From Shewanella sp. OMA3-2 (lineage in GTDB: Bacteria > Pseudomonadota > Gammaproteobacteria > Enterobacterales > Shewanellaceae): a stretch of DNA of 64,000 nt. The position numbers were made by a program, and so were the translations under genes. The stretch is taken from positions 1,996,001-2,060,000 of the forward strand of contig NZ_CP090974.1 in the NCBI RefSeq assembly GCF_021513195.1. Reading direction: 5' to 3'. The notes beneath the pieces are model-generated. The model was not told the DNA's origin. It searched no databases and saw only the letters and a list, made by a program, of their open reading frames with translations. Below are positions 9,240 through 18,520 of this stretch, one piece after another. Numbering within the stretch: position 1 is the stretch's first letter; every line of letters begins with the position of its first letter.

Positions 9240-9407
9240 GTTATGTAGGTATTATTGGGTTTTACTGTAGTACAAAATCAATTATTAATTTTAATTTATT
9301 TATATATCATGTTCTTATTGTTTTTATTTGTTTTTTGTTGAGGATGTTTTTTTATTTGTATCAGTGTCGTGTGTTTAAATGCAGGCGGTTAGAGATACAA
9401 TAGTGAC

Positions 9408-9806
9408 ATCAAGTGAATGAGGTCAGTAGGTTTGCTCAGGACGAGTAATAATATTATCTCACTGCTTTGAATATCAGGGATGAAACAAGGACACGCTCAA
9501 GGATTATGGGCATGAGCTCGGTAAATGGATAACCGAAACAAGGATGAGTGGAAGCGTAAGCTAACACAAGGAATCAAGGATAGGACTGCAGGATGCACAG
9601 GGACGATTCAACGGATTTGAATTTTCAGCCATGGATGACTGAACAAGGGATTGAACTCAACTTACATGAGTAAAGGAATGTTGAGATAAAAAGGAATAGG
9701 GAACCGCTAGGATAGCGAATCGCATGGATGGAGCAGGGAGCACAAATTTAGCAGGATGGCTAACAACAGTGTTAAATGGGCACAACCTATTAGGTTGTGC
9801 CTTTTT
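9408..9806 (+). ncRNA. csrB: CsrB-family regulatory RNA, first copy
   Basis: About 400 nt with no convincing ORF but about 23 GGA triplets by my count, many as AGGA, CAGGA, AGGGA or ATGGA in hairpin-loop-like contexts. This is the hallmark of RNAs that sequester the translational regulator CsrA. The 3' part ATGGATGGAGCAGGGAGCA closely resembles the end of E. coli CsrB. It ends in a strong terminator with stem GGCACAACCT/AGGTTGTGCC and a T tract. A TACAAT hexamer at 9396-9401 is a candidate -10, putting the start near 9408; this is an estimate. The syd/queF neighbourhood also flanks csrB in E. coli. CsrA itself is not in the window. Confidence 0.87.
9779..9806 (+). terminator. Terminator of first CsrB-type RNA
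   Basis: 10-bp perfect stem GGCACAACCT / AGGTTGTGCC with loop ATT, followed by five T. Standard Rho-independent terminator. Confidence 0.9.
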
Positions 9807-9860
9807 ATTTACTTAGAATAAGTTAATAAAGCATTACCGATCGCTTAACTCTACAAACCT

Positions 9861-9878
9861 TGTGAGAGATATCTCACA
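9861..9878 (+). promoter_or_regulatory. UvrY/GacA-type activator box upstream of second CsrB-type RNA
   Basis: TGTGAG-AGATAT-CTCACA is a perfect 18-bp palindrome that fits TGTnAG-N6-CTnACA. Its centre is about 180 bp upstream of the proposed second RNA start, almost the same distance as for the first copy. TGTGAG-N6-CTCACA is also close to a CRP site, so CRP control is the alternative. Confidence 0.6.
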
Positions 9879-10049
9879 AAGCGTGTAAGCCTAATAGGTT
9901 TTAATGGTAATGGACTACTTACATGTTTGAGCTTTATACATGATATTAAAAGGTTTTATTTTTTATTGGCTTTTTTGATGCTGTTTGCTTTTTGTTACGG
10001 ATATGTTTGAGCCTATTTCGATTCAATCATTTCCACTATTATTACTGCA

Positions 10050-10457
10050 GCTAAGGAAAGCATGACATTGGAATGTGATTAAGCAGGATGCTTGTACAAT
10101 GGATGTGTTGTTATGGAAGACAACGAAGCTGTAATAAAGGATATAAACTCGTTTTATGGATAAGGCGAGATAAGTGTCTAGGATTGACACTTAGCATAGT
10201 AAAAACCATCAGGATGATGCGGCTAAATAAAATGGATTTCAAGGACGATTCAAGGACACGCTTAGGATGGAGCAGGCTCGGTCAAAGGATAATCGAGTAA
10301 GAGGGACAGTACGCAAGTACAAGGATTTTCAAGGATAGAACAGGGATAGGTGCAGGAGCAACATATACGCATGGATGGTGCAGGGAGCAACCAAAATAGC
10401 GGGAAAGCTTAACAAGAGATCAGAAGGCCGCGACTTTATGTCGCGGCCTTTCTTTTT
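10050..10457 (+). ncRNA. csrB: CsrB-family regulatory RNA, second copy
   Basis: About 400 nt with about 23 GGA triplets by my count. It shares blocks with the first copy: AAGGACACGCT, a GCTCGGT-N-AAAGGATAA-like stretch, and the 3' element ATGGATGGTGCAGGGAGCAACC, which is even closer to E. coli CsrB. It ends in a GC-rich terminator. The 5' end near 10050 is estimated from the first GGA motif and a weak TATTAT -10 candidate at 10038. A 70-codon open frame inside it (10088-10300) has no protein features. It could be called csrC; Shewanella naming is uncertain to me. Confidence 0.87.
10424..10457 (+). terminator. Terminator of second CsrB-type RNA
   Basis: 10-bp perfect GC-rich stem AAGGCCGCGA / TCGCGGCCTT with a 7-base loop, followed by TCTTTTT. 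Confidence 0.92.
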
Positions 10458-10725
10458 GTGCTGCTGTAAATAACCTCAGCCAGGATAATCCATGCTTACC
10501 AAACAGCCCTTTGACTTGCTAACTGTGTTATTTTTTACACAAGAGTACGTGCAATAGGCCAGCTATTGACGTGTTAATGTGTCTTGTTTTCAAAACAAAC
10601 GACCAGTTTACGACAAAATAAGCTAAATCTGTTGAATTCAGCTTATTGAGCCCATCTCTTAACCCGAATTGAGGTTAAATAACATTAGGGTCTGTATGCA
10701 AATAATATGGCCTAAGCATAGGTGC

Positions 10726-11001
10726 CTAAGCGTTGACCAGAGCTTTTAAGTGATTTGATACTTTAAAACTCGGTTGGTTAAACCCGTCAATTTCCATTAT
10801 TTCACCAGTCTGCGGATTGCGACCATTTTTAGGTAGATGAAACCGTAATTCGAAGGTACCAAACTGTGGGATATAAACCTTTTCTCCTTCACATAATGCT
10901 TGCTGAATTGTCGCCAGAATCTGTTCTAGCTGAGGCTTGCATTGGGTTTGTGGAAGGTCTAATTGCTGCGACATTTTACAAATTAACTGTTTTTTATTCA
11001 T
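10726..11001 (-). CDS. HU-family DNA-binding protein, divergent
   Basis: 91 aa, the size of HU/IHF. The DNA-binding arm motif GRNPQTGE is at residues 60-67, preceded by the FGTFELR strand. The N-terminal helix (NKKQLICKMSQQLDLPQTQ) is unusual for hupA/hupB, and the protein has three Cys- or Gln-rich positions atypical of HU. It is therefore a paralogue rather than the main HU, and may bind or bend DNA. Monocistronic, divergent from the L,D-transpeptidase gene. Confidence 0.85.
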   Translation of the reverse strand: MNKKQLICKMSQQLDLPQTQCKPQLEQILATIQQALCEGEKVYIPQFGTFELRFHLPKNGRNPQTGEIMEIDGFNQPSFKVSNHLKALVNA

Positions 11002-11311
11002 AGAAAAGAGTGCTTAGCTGAGTAAGTGGCATTGTTAGGACTTTATAGCAATTATGTTGTCTGAGTCCCAATTAAGTCTTGTTTATTTTTTCTAATCGTC
11101 TGTTTTTAAGGCTTTTGTTAACACGTTGCAGCATGGATGTTGTTTTTACATGTCAGTCTAAAGTTGGGCTTTTACTTATGTTGAAAAACGGTCATACAAA
11201 TGTGATGAGACTTTGCCATACTTAATATAGTCGGTTGCGCTAGTTTGATGGATCATTGTTATAGAACATAGGTTACTTCAACAAGTAAGCTGAGATTATT
11301 AAGGTGATAAT
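11002..11311. other. Divergent intergenic region, no recognised element
   Basis: 310 bp between the HU-like gene and the L,D-transpeptidase gene. AT-rich and must carry both promoters. I see no convincing promoter pair, operator or ORF. AAGGTG at 11301-11306 serves as ribosome-binding site for the TTG at 11312. Confidence 0.6.
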
Positions 11312-13120
11312 TTGCTGAGAGGGCACTGTAGGAGTGGGTTACAATTTTACGTTAGTCATTACTTAATGGCTATATTGATGCTTGCCTATCTAATACCAGT
11401 ACATGCTTTGGACGATACGATTGAAAATTCGATATTGTCATCCTCTCAATTACCCATTCAACTTGCCGCTCAATCTTCAGCATTCACTAAATTAAATAAT
11501 AAACAAGCGGCTTTAAATATTGACGAATTACCCAGTCCACTAAGTTCAAACACATCGACATCTGCAAATATAAACCATGATAGTCAATCTGGCGGGGGTG
11601 AAGAGGCCGATGAGTCGCTTAGCTCATTTAGCTTAAATGTCGATGTACCATCTACAGGTGTTACTTATACCGGTGCTACTTATTCTAGTGAGATGCATTC
11701 CCAGGTAAATATTACTCACTCACTAGGTGAGGCTCTCAGTCAATTTTATCCTGTTCAAGGCTACCTAGGTCAAAACCCGCCAGTGTCGAAAGCTAATGAG
11801 CGTGCGAATGAGCAAGCTTTAATCGAACATTTACAGTTATTGGCGTTAGCAACAGATAATAGCCAATTTAGCGCTTATATGCAGTTGATGAAACATGCTA
11901 GTGAAGCTAAAAAAATGGAGTTTATTGATAGTTATGCCCAAGCCATTATTGATTTTTGGTTAGCTCATAAGGTGTCATTACCTCATTACTCATCGTTTAA
12001 AAGTACAGGAAAAAATAACTATTCAGCACTTAACCCCGCGGCAGATGATTATGCATCGGTTATTAGCCATATACAGCGTTTAACTTGGTTAGCGGACCAC
12101 ACTTCGTGGCAGCAGATTAAACTTAACGGGCTGTTACGCCCCTGGGATGGGCACGCTGCTATAAAGATGATTGGTGAGCGACTGTGGTTGCTAGGAGATT
12201 TGATGCATTATGATGCTGAGCAATATACTTATCAAGGAGATTTAGTTGAGGCTGTAATGCGATTTCAACTGCGTCATGGTTTAAATAATGATGCAGTGAT
12301 TGGCCCTAAAACCTTATTTTGGCTTAATCAAACTCCGACAGATAAAGCGACAATATTAGCCAGCAACTTTGTTGATAAAACCCTTTATTTAGCATCTCTT
12401 CCATCCCGATATCTATTGGTTAACATTCCATCTTTTGAATTGTTTTTGATTGATCAAGGCCAACCTGTGCTGCATTCTCGAGTTATTGTAGGTAAGCCTT
12501 ACCGGCAGACGCCGTTAGTAGTCGGTCGTATTTCCAATGTTGTGATCAATCCGACCTGGACGGTCCCTAGAAATTTATTGAGGGCAGACATATTGCCTCA
12601 AATACAAAATGACGGAAATTATATTAACCAAAGAGAATTTGATGCATTTGATTATCAAGGACAAGTGGTGTCAAAAACCGCTGACCAGTGGCAGTCTATT
12701 GCTGGTGGGTATTTCCCATACCGATTAGTCCAAAAGCCTGGTGCAATTAATGCCCTTGGGCGCTACAAGTTTCATTTCAATAATGATGATAATATTTATT
12801 TACACGACACACCTAATAAAGAGCTATTTGCTCAAGCAGATCGAGCGTTATCATCTGGATGTATTCGTATTGAAAAGGTACAACAACTTGCTCAGTGGTT
12901 TGCCGATAACTTGGTCATTGATCAGCGTACATGGCGACTGTTGCAATCTAATTATGATCGTACTCAATGGTTTGCACTAAAAGACACCTTACCGGTTCAT
13001 TTTGTGTACTGGACTGCTTGGGTAGATAGTCATAATCAAGCACAATTCAGAGGTGATATTTATGGTAAATACCCTAAGAGTAATGCTGACTTAGCCAGTA
13101 TGAAGCTAAAACATCTCTAA
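11312..13120 (+). CDS. ldtD: L,D-transpeptidase, YcbB/LdtD type
   Basis: 602 aa. N-terminal signal or anchor segment (YLMAILMLAYLIPVHA), then a variable Ser/Asn-rich stretch, a long alpha-helical region, a peptidoglycan-binding domain (YQGDLVEAVMRFQLRHGL, VIGPKTLFWLN near 310-345) and a YkuD catalytic domain with the HDTP His near 497 and SSGCIRI with the nucleophile Cys near 517. LdtD enzymes form 3-3 crosslinks between meso-diaminopimelates in the periplasm. The TTG start is chosen for its AAGGTG site 5 bases upstream; an in-frame ATG at 11366 is the alternative. The next gene is a MepK-like endopeptidase, the same order as E. coli ycbB-ycbK. Confidence 0.9.
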   Translation: MLRGHCRSGLQFYVSHYLMAILMLAYLIPVHALDDTIENSILSSSQLPIQLAAQSSAFTKLNNKQAALNIDELPSPLSSNTSTSANINHDSQSGGGEEADESLSSFSLNVDVPSTGVTYTGATYSSEMHSQVNITHSLGEALSQFYPVQGYLGQNPPVSKANERANEQALIEHLQLLALATDNSQFSAYMQLMKHASEAKKMEFIDSYAQAIIDFWLAHKVSLPHYSSFKSTGKNNYSALNPAADDYASVISHIQRLTWLADHTSWQQIKLNGLLRPWDGHAAIKMIGERLWLLGDLMHYDAEQYTYQGDLVEAVMRFQLRHGLNNDAVIGPKTLFWLNQTPTDKATILASNFVDKTLYLASLPSRYLLVNIPSFELFLIDQGQPVLHSRVIVGKPYRQTPLVVGRISNVVINPTWTVPRNLLRADILPQIQNDGNYINQREFDAFDYQGQVVSKTADQWQSIAGGYFPYRLVQKPGAINALGRYKFHFNNDDNIYLHDTPNKELFAQADRALSSGCIRIEKVQQLAQWFADNLVIDQRTWRLLQSNYDRTQWFALKDTLPVHFVYWTAWVDSHNQAQFRGDIYGKYPKSNADLASMKLKHL

Positions 13121-13155
13121 TCTTACATACTCGGCTGATTTAACCTTAAGCCGCC

Positions 13156-13200
13156 ATTGCCACTGTGTTAATTGTTACTGTGTTCATTGCCACTGTGTTA
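13156..13200 (+). repeat. Three tandem 15-bp repeats
   Basis: ATTGCCACTGTGTTA, ATTGTTACTGTGTTC, ATTGCCACTGTGTTA in immediate tandem, between ldtD and the MepK-like gene. The first and third copies are identical; the second differs at three positions. The remaining ~340 bp of this gap holds no gene I recognise. Confidence 0.85.
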
Positions 13201-13462
13201 TCTGTCGAGTTTACTCTAATGTTGTGCCTTTGTTACTGATCCGGCATTAATAGGTATTTCGATTACATTTACAGATAACTTCAAAATTAATTTTTTAACG
13301 CTAACCCATTGAGCTGAATAATAGACTGGTTTTTTCGAGTCTATATTTCTTATTTGGCGCTTGCATTTACACGCACTTCAGTTTATTTTTCTTACCAGTT
13401 GAGTAAAAAAGCAACAAAATATATTGCAATTAATAAAGAGAAATAATGTAAATGGTGCGCAG

Positions 13463-14014
13463 ATGTCTTTAGCTTGTCCTGCCCGTAGGCAGATTTTATT
13501 AGGTCTTGGTGGTACTGCCTTGGCTACTATGTTACCTAAAACCGCTCATGCTAGCCGTTCAACAAAAGGAATTAAAGATCTCAGTTTTTATAATCGCCAC
13601 ACAGGTGAGCGAGGCGAAGGGCATTTTTGGGTTGATGGAAAGTATCAGTCAGATACATTAGAGGTTTTTAGTCAAGTATTACGCGATCATAGACAAAATG
13701 TTGCTGCGCCAATGGATAAACGTTTATTTGAGTATTTGTATCAATTACAAGACGTGTTAGATAATAAAGACGAAATTCATGTTATTTCTGGTTATCGATC
13801 GCCGAAAACCAATGAAATGCTAGCGGCAAAAAGTAATGGTGTTGCTAAAAAAAGTTTTCATATGAAAGGCATGGCAATGGATATTGCTATTCCAGGGGTT
13901 AATTTAAAAAACCTACGCGATGCAGCCATTTCGTTAAAATTAGGCGGCGTTGGCTATTATCCATCTTCAGGGTTCATCCATGTAGATTGTGGACCGGTAA
14001 GGCGTTGGGGCTAA
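13463..14014 (+). CDS. mepK: Tat-exported MepK-like (YcbK, DUF882) murein endopeptidase
   Basis: 183 aa from the ATG at 13463, preceded by GGTG; a TTG at 13424 lacks a good ribosome-binding site. Twin-arginine signal ARRQILLGLGGTALATML, cleaved near AHA-S. The peptidase M15-like zinc residues are visible: SGYRSPKTNEML, SFHMKGMAMDI (HxxxxxxxD) and GFIHVDCG (HxD). E. coli MepK cleaves 3-3 crosslinks made by L,D-transpeptidases, so it plausibly opposes the LdtD encoded just upstream. Export through Tat suggests folding in the cytoplasm first. Confidence 0.87.
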   Translation: MSLACPARRQILLGLGGTALATMLPKTAHASRSTKGIKDLSFYNRHTGERGEGHFWVDGKYQSDTLEVFSQVLRDHRQNVAAPMDKRLFEYLYQLQDVLDNKDEIHVISGYRSPKTNEMLAAKSNGVAKKSFHMKGMAMDIAIPGVNLKNLRDAAISLKLGGVGYYPSSGFIHVDCGPVRRWG

Positions 14015-14143
14015 CAAGATTTTAAATTTAATTATCCTTGTTGGTTTGTTACTGTGTGTGTTAACATTCGCGCGCTTTATTTTGAGTCGTCGTTGGTCGA
14101 GAACGATGACGTCCTTTATCTTAATTATTAAGTGAGTATTAAC

Positions 14144-14428
14144 ATGTCTTACACTATTAACGCCGAAATCCGCACTGAAGTCGGGAAAGGTTCGAGCCGC
14201 CGCCTACGTCATGCGAATATGGTACCTGCTGTAATTTATGGTCCTGGTAAAGAGCCTATTTCAATCAAGTTCTTACACAAAGACATCATTAACATTCAAG
14301 AAAACCAAGATTTCTATGATGGTTTAACTATCGCCGTTGACGGTAAAGAAATCAAAGTTGTTCCAAAAGCAATGCAACGTCATGCTTTTAAACACCTTAT
14401 TGAACATGTTGACTTCATATTTGCTTAA
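14144..14428 (+). CDS. rplY: 50S ribosomal protein bL25
   Basis: 94 aa from the ATG at 14144; the frame is open from a GTG at 14132 but homology begins [22 protein letters not shown]. This is the short bL25 form without the CTC C-terminal domain and binds 5S rRNA in the large subunit. Conserved features are the GKGSSRRLR basic patch, PAVIYG, and HVDFIF at the C-terminus. Followed directly by a strong terminator; convergent with tamB. Confidence 0.96.
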   Translation: MSYTINAEIRTEVGKGSSRRLRHANMVPAVIYGPGKEPISIKFLHKDIINIQENQDFYDGLTIAVDGKEIKVVPKAMQRHAFKHLIEHVDFIFA

Positions 14429-14441
14429 TCGCATCTGTGTG

Positions 14442-14468
14442 AAAAAAGCGCCTTAAGGCGCTTTTTTT
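14442..14468. terminator. Bidirectional terminator between rplY and tamB
   Basis: AAAAAAGCGCC-TTAA-GGCGCTTTTTTT: the stem is flanked by A and T runs, so it can end rplY (plus strand) and tamB (minus strand). Confidence 0.88.
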
Positions 14469-14554
14469 GTGCCTGTAATTTACTTTTTATCCAACAAGGC
14501 AAACTATTCTTATACCAATATCACTCCAAGGGGTATTGATGTAGAAATATTTTA

Positions 14555-17500
14555 CTAATCAAAATCATAGTTATAATAAATATCTAATGATTGGCTAATC
14601 GTCCCAGAAACGGTTTCAAGATAAAGCTGTGATAATAGGTAATATCTGACTGTCATTTCATAGCCTGGGTTAAAGACGCCAATACCATATTTAATCATTA
14701 AATCTTCGCCGATAAATCCACTGATGGCCATTCTGCCATCATCATTTGTATCTAACTGTACGTTAGAGAAACCAAACTTTTCGATTACGCCTCTGGCAGT
14801 TGAACCAATGTTATTGATCGCGCCACCATCCACTTGTGAGCCTAGGCTTAATGCTGCGCCCATCATTAATGAGTTACTTTGCTGATCGTTAGTACTGCTA
14901 AATCCTTTACCCGTTAAGATGTAAGAAAGCACTTCAGCCTGTTCTTTTGCTGGGTTAGAGAATACTGTAACCGATGGACGCATCGGGGTGCCTGTTACTC
15001 TTACTCCTGCGGTTATGTCTTCTTCTTTGATTTCTTTAATTGCTTCAATATTTAAGTTGGGGACTTCAATGGGGCCAACAAACTGCACTTCACCAGCATT
15101 AATTTTAAGAGTTTGGCCCATAAACTTGTAGTTACCATTGGTGACTTTAATATCGCCAAATAATAATGGGGGTTTAAATGCTTGTTGCTGAAGTCTGAGA
15201 CTACCGGCTAATTTTCCTGTTAATCCCATACCATCGATGGATAATTCATTACCAACCTTGATATTGATGTCGGCTAAAATGGCATAGGGGCTAGTTTTCA
15301 CTGCTAGCTCTGATATTGAGTCATTAAATATCACATCATTTGATACGGCGACTCCGCCTTCAGAAAGCTGCATGATTTTAATTTGGCCAGAAGGAATATC
15401 TAATGAGCCTTTAACTGCAACTTGTTGCATATCAAACTGAATATTAAGATTTGGCGACACATTTAAAATAGCGATAGGGGGTTGAATAACCGCAAGATTG
15501 TCACCTTTAAAACTCATGTCACCGGAAAATTGGCCATTAGGCCAATAAAGCGAGCCATTAACCAATGCTTGTCCATCACCAATATGAAGTTGACCATCTA
15601 ATGTTGCCTGTTGACCATGAAGTTGCAGGCCAAGGTATATTTTTTCAAGCAAAGTGGGGTTAGATGAAAGCGCAAATGCACCTTCTGCTAGTTTAATGTT
15701 GCCTGTTAATTCTGGTGTTTCCAAACTGCCTGCTAATGTAATGCGGCTAGATAAGTCACCTTGTAGGGTTTGAATTCTAGGAAAAAACTCACCAAAAGGC
15801 TCAAGGTTGAGCGAGTTAATGTGAATAAATCCATCTAGGCTTTTATCTGGGGTCACATTAATATTTATTTCAGTTTGTAAGCTGGCGATGCCTTCTGAGT
15901 CAGCAGTAATTGTGGTGCGCAATTGTTTCTCATCTAAATTAGCTGTGAGTAATAGCTGTTGATAATCAATGCTGACGACGTTGTTAATATTACGAATTAA
16001 CTTAATATTACCCGGTAAAAGGGTGAAGTTGACCGATGCGGTTGGTTTACGTTTAGGCTGCCAATTAATTTGACTGGTTAATGCCGCATTACCATCCCAA
16101 TCAATATTTTTTGACATTATTGGCGCAAAAAGTTGTCCTGGGTTACCACTGAAATTGATATCAGCCTGGCCTTTAGGCCCGAGTGTGACATTGTTAGTAA
16201 GACAAAACTTATTATGGGGATGACTGATACAAAACGCATCTATACTGCCTTTATTTTTTAGTTGATCCCATGTTATTGAAAGTGGTGCATCCAATTGCCA
16301 GCTGCCCAGTATATTGTCAATATTCATCTGGTTAAGTTGGGCGCTAATTGTTTGCTTGTTAAGGTTAGTTTGACTGACTAGTTCGCTTTTTATGCTAGTA
16401 TCGCCGCTGGTGTTGATTGAGCTTGTTTGGTGACTTTCATCGCCTTGACTGTCGAGTTGTAAGCTACTGAGTTTATAGCCTTTATAGTAAACATTCTGAT
16501 TGCTTAGTGATAACGAATACTGATGTTTGTCAAATGGCAGATAATGCGCTTTTAAGGTGAGATTATCTAATTTTGCACCCATATAGCTTGTGTTTTGCAT
16601 CTCGGCGCTGAGATCGACTACAGGGTTACCACTTTCACCAGTAACATCTACTTTGGCATGTAAGTTACCTCTAGCACCCGCTAGCCATTGGCTTAAATCT
16701 GGGACATTGAGCTCAAGGTTGATATCCCACATCTCATCAGCTCGACCATTAACGAATAAGTCAGCGCCTAAAGCTGTAGCATGTAGATTGTTAGCATTAA
16801 CTGCAAAGTCTTGATTAACGATAACTTGCCCTTCGAGTGTTAAAGGGTAGCCATTCATGCGTCCTTGTAAGTTAGCGTCATCAATACCTATGTTCCATAT
16901 TTTATTAGCAATTTTTCCATGGGTAGTAAACTTACCGCTAATTTTACTGCGCATTGGAAAATTGTTATTTAACCATTGAATATGCTGTAGTCGAAGATCT
17001 TGCATGTTGACATCTACTTGCCACGAGACGTTATCTGCTAAGTTTATATCACCAATAATATTAAAGTTACCGGCCTCGGACGCAATATCAAGGTTATTGA
17101 ATGTGAGAGTTTGTTGCTGATAAGCGAATGTAGAATCTAAGCTGAGCTCTGGTTGATAAGGACTATTGAAGCGACCAGACAGCTGACCTTTGATCGTTTC
17201 GATTGACCCTTTAGCATTAAGGTTTTTGATATCAGCTGTGTATAACTCATCTTCTAACGGCCAGATAAGTTTACTGTCGGTTAATTTTACATCAAAAGGT
17301 ACAGTTGGGCGTGTTAAATCAATCACACCCAACAAATTTACACGGGTATTGCCAGCGACTTCTAGTTTAATGTCTAAATTACTGAGGTCATCAGCCATTT
17401 CAAGGTTTAGCGTTTGGTTTTGTAAATGTGGTATTTCAGTAATATGATCAATTTGTGCTTTGACTTTGATAGCCATAGGATAATGGTCAACTAAATCAAT

Positions 17501-18520
17501 GCCACCAATTAAATCAATATTGCCATAGGTGTGATTAACAAGCAGCTGGCTGATACTGACGTTGTAGCCAATATAGTTACCAGACAGGTTAATGTGCTCG
17601 AATAAGTCTTTTCTATCACCAAGTTGTAGCATGCTATCAACTGAGGTTAATTGTTTTACAAATAATCGAAACGGAAGATAAACCGCTGGTAATTGGGCTA
17701 GCGGCCATTGTTTGTCAACATCGGTTTCTGCTAGATCATCACTGACATCGCCGTTGAGTGGAATAATCACTTCTAGTCCGACGCTGCTTATTTGCTCGAC
17801 TTTTAAGCCTGTTTCATTCCAAATTGCCTGTGCTTTGAGTTGCGCGGCATTATATTGCATGTCGTTGACTGTGATATTCACATTGGTTAATCCAGCGTGA
17901 TTGAGACTGATATCAAATGGCAACTGTAATAACGCATGTTCATTTAATGTAGCGTCATCAGTACTATCAGCAATGGCGTTTTTATTTACGGTAGCGGTAT
18001 TGCTAAACTGGTCAGTTTGAATATTAACCTTAACAGAAGTTGCTTCGAGGTTATTTACACAAAGCTGCTGGTTAATAAAACAACGTGGTAACCAATCGAA
18101 GGCCAGATCTTCAATTTCAACACTCATTCCGTCCATTGACCAAGATGCATAATCTAACTTGAGCTGGCTATTAATGGTGCCAGATTGATAATCTAAGGTT
18201 AAATTAGGCACTAATTGGCTGGCGACAATAATGCCAATTTTACTGCCAAAAGAGGTGCCAAGCACTAAGGCAATAACAACAAGTAAAATAAGCGGAATAT
18301 AAATTAATAAACGGGTATAAAACTTAAACGTACGCCATAGCTGTTTAAGTAAACCTACAGCTACAGAGTCTTTGGGTTTTAGGTGTTCAGCTTTATTGGG
18401 TTCAGCACCATTTTGAGCGGTCGCATTGTCTAAAACACGACTATCACTTTGTTGTTCACCCGTTAGTGGGTTGGTCGTGCCATTATCAGCGGTTGATTTG
18501 TTGTTATCAGGCGTGTTCAT
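14555..18520 (-). CDS. tamB: TamB, translocation and assembly module / lipid-transport protein
   Basis: 1321 aa. N-terminal inner-membrane anchor (IYIPLILLVVIALVLG near residue 80) after an unusually long, acidic and Asn-rich cytoplasmic tail. A very long repetitive beta-strand (AsmA/DUF490-like) periplasmic region follows and ends in the conserved DUF490/TamB domain (GTPMRPSVTVFS, LGSQVDG, closing YYLLSQLYLE and YNYDFD). TamB bridges the inner and outer membranes with TamA and is implicated in outer-membrane protein assembly and glycerophospholipid transport. The start overlaps the tamA stop by one base. Confidence 0.94.
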   Translation of the reverse strand: MNTPDNNKSTADNGTTNPLTGEQQSDSRVLDNATAQNGAEPNKAEHLKPKDSVAVGLLKQLWRTFKFYTRLLIYIPLILLVVIALVLGTSFGSKIGIIVASQLVPNLTLDYQSGTINSQLKLDYASWSMDGMSVEIEDLAFDWLPRCFINQQLCVNNLEATSVKVNIQTDQFSNTATVNKNAIADSTDDATLNEHALLQLPFDISLNHAGLTNVNITVNDMQYNAAQLKAQAIWNETGLKVEQISSVGLEVIIPLNGDVSDDLAETDVDKQWPLAQLPAVYLPFRLFVKQLTSVDSMLQLGDRKDLFEHINLSGNYIGYNVSISQLLVNHTYGNIDLIGGIDLVDHYPMAIKVKAQIDHITEIPHLQNQTLNLEMADDLSNLDIKLEVAGNTRVNLLGVIDLTRPTVPFDVKLTDSKLIWPLEDELYTADIKNLNAKGSIETIKGQLSGRFNSPYQPELSLDSTFAYQQQTLTFNNLDIASEAGNFNIIGDINLADNVSWQVDVNMQDLRLQHIQWLNNNFPMRSKISGKFTTHGKIANKIWNIGIDDANLQGRMNGYPLTLEGQVIVNQDFAVNANNLHATALGADLFVNGRADEMWDINLELNVPDLSQWLAGARGNLHAKVDVTGESGNPVVDLSAEMQNTSYMGAKLDNLTLKAHYLPFDKHQYSLSLSNQNVYYKGYKLSSLQLDSQGDESHQTSSINTSGDTSIKSELVSQTNLNKQTISAQLNQMNIDNILGSWQLDAPLSITWDQLKNKGSIDAFCISHPHNKFCLTNNVTLGPKGQADINFSGNPGQLFAPIMSKNIDWDGNAALTSQINWQPKRKPTASVNFTLLPGNIKLIRNINNVVSIDYQQLLLTANLDEKQLRTTITADSEGIASLQTEININVTPDKSLDGFIHINSLNLEPFGEFFPRIQTLQGDLSSRITLAGSLETPELTGNIKLAEGAFALSSNPTLLEKIYLGLQLHGQQATLDGQLHIGDGQALVNGSLYWPNGQFSGDMSFKGDNLAVIQPPIAILNVSPNLNIQFDMQQVAVKGSLDIPSGQIKIMQLSEGGVAVSNDVIFNDSISELAVKTSPYAILADINIKVGNELSIDGMGLTGKLAGSLRLQQQAFKPPLLFGDIKVTNGNYKFMGQTLKINAGEVQFVGPIEVPNLNIEAIKEIKEEDITAGVRVTGTPMRPSVTVFSNPAKEQAEVLSYILTGKGFSSTNDQQSNSLMMGAALSLGSQVDGGAINNIGSTARGVIEKFGFSNVQLDTNDDGRMAISGFIGEDLMIKYGIGVFNPGYEMTVRYYLLSQLYLETVSGTISQSLDIYYNYDFD

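Noticed and set aside
10088-10300. 70-codon open frame in the csr region
   Set aside because: Lies wholly inside the GGA-rich RNA, lacks a ribosome-binding site and has no protein-like composition.
7980-10460. CRISPR-like repetition in the GGA-rich stretch
   Set aside because: Motifs are irregularly spaced short GGA units without constant repeats or spacers; CsrB-type RNA explains them.
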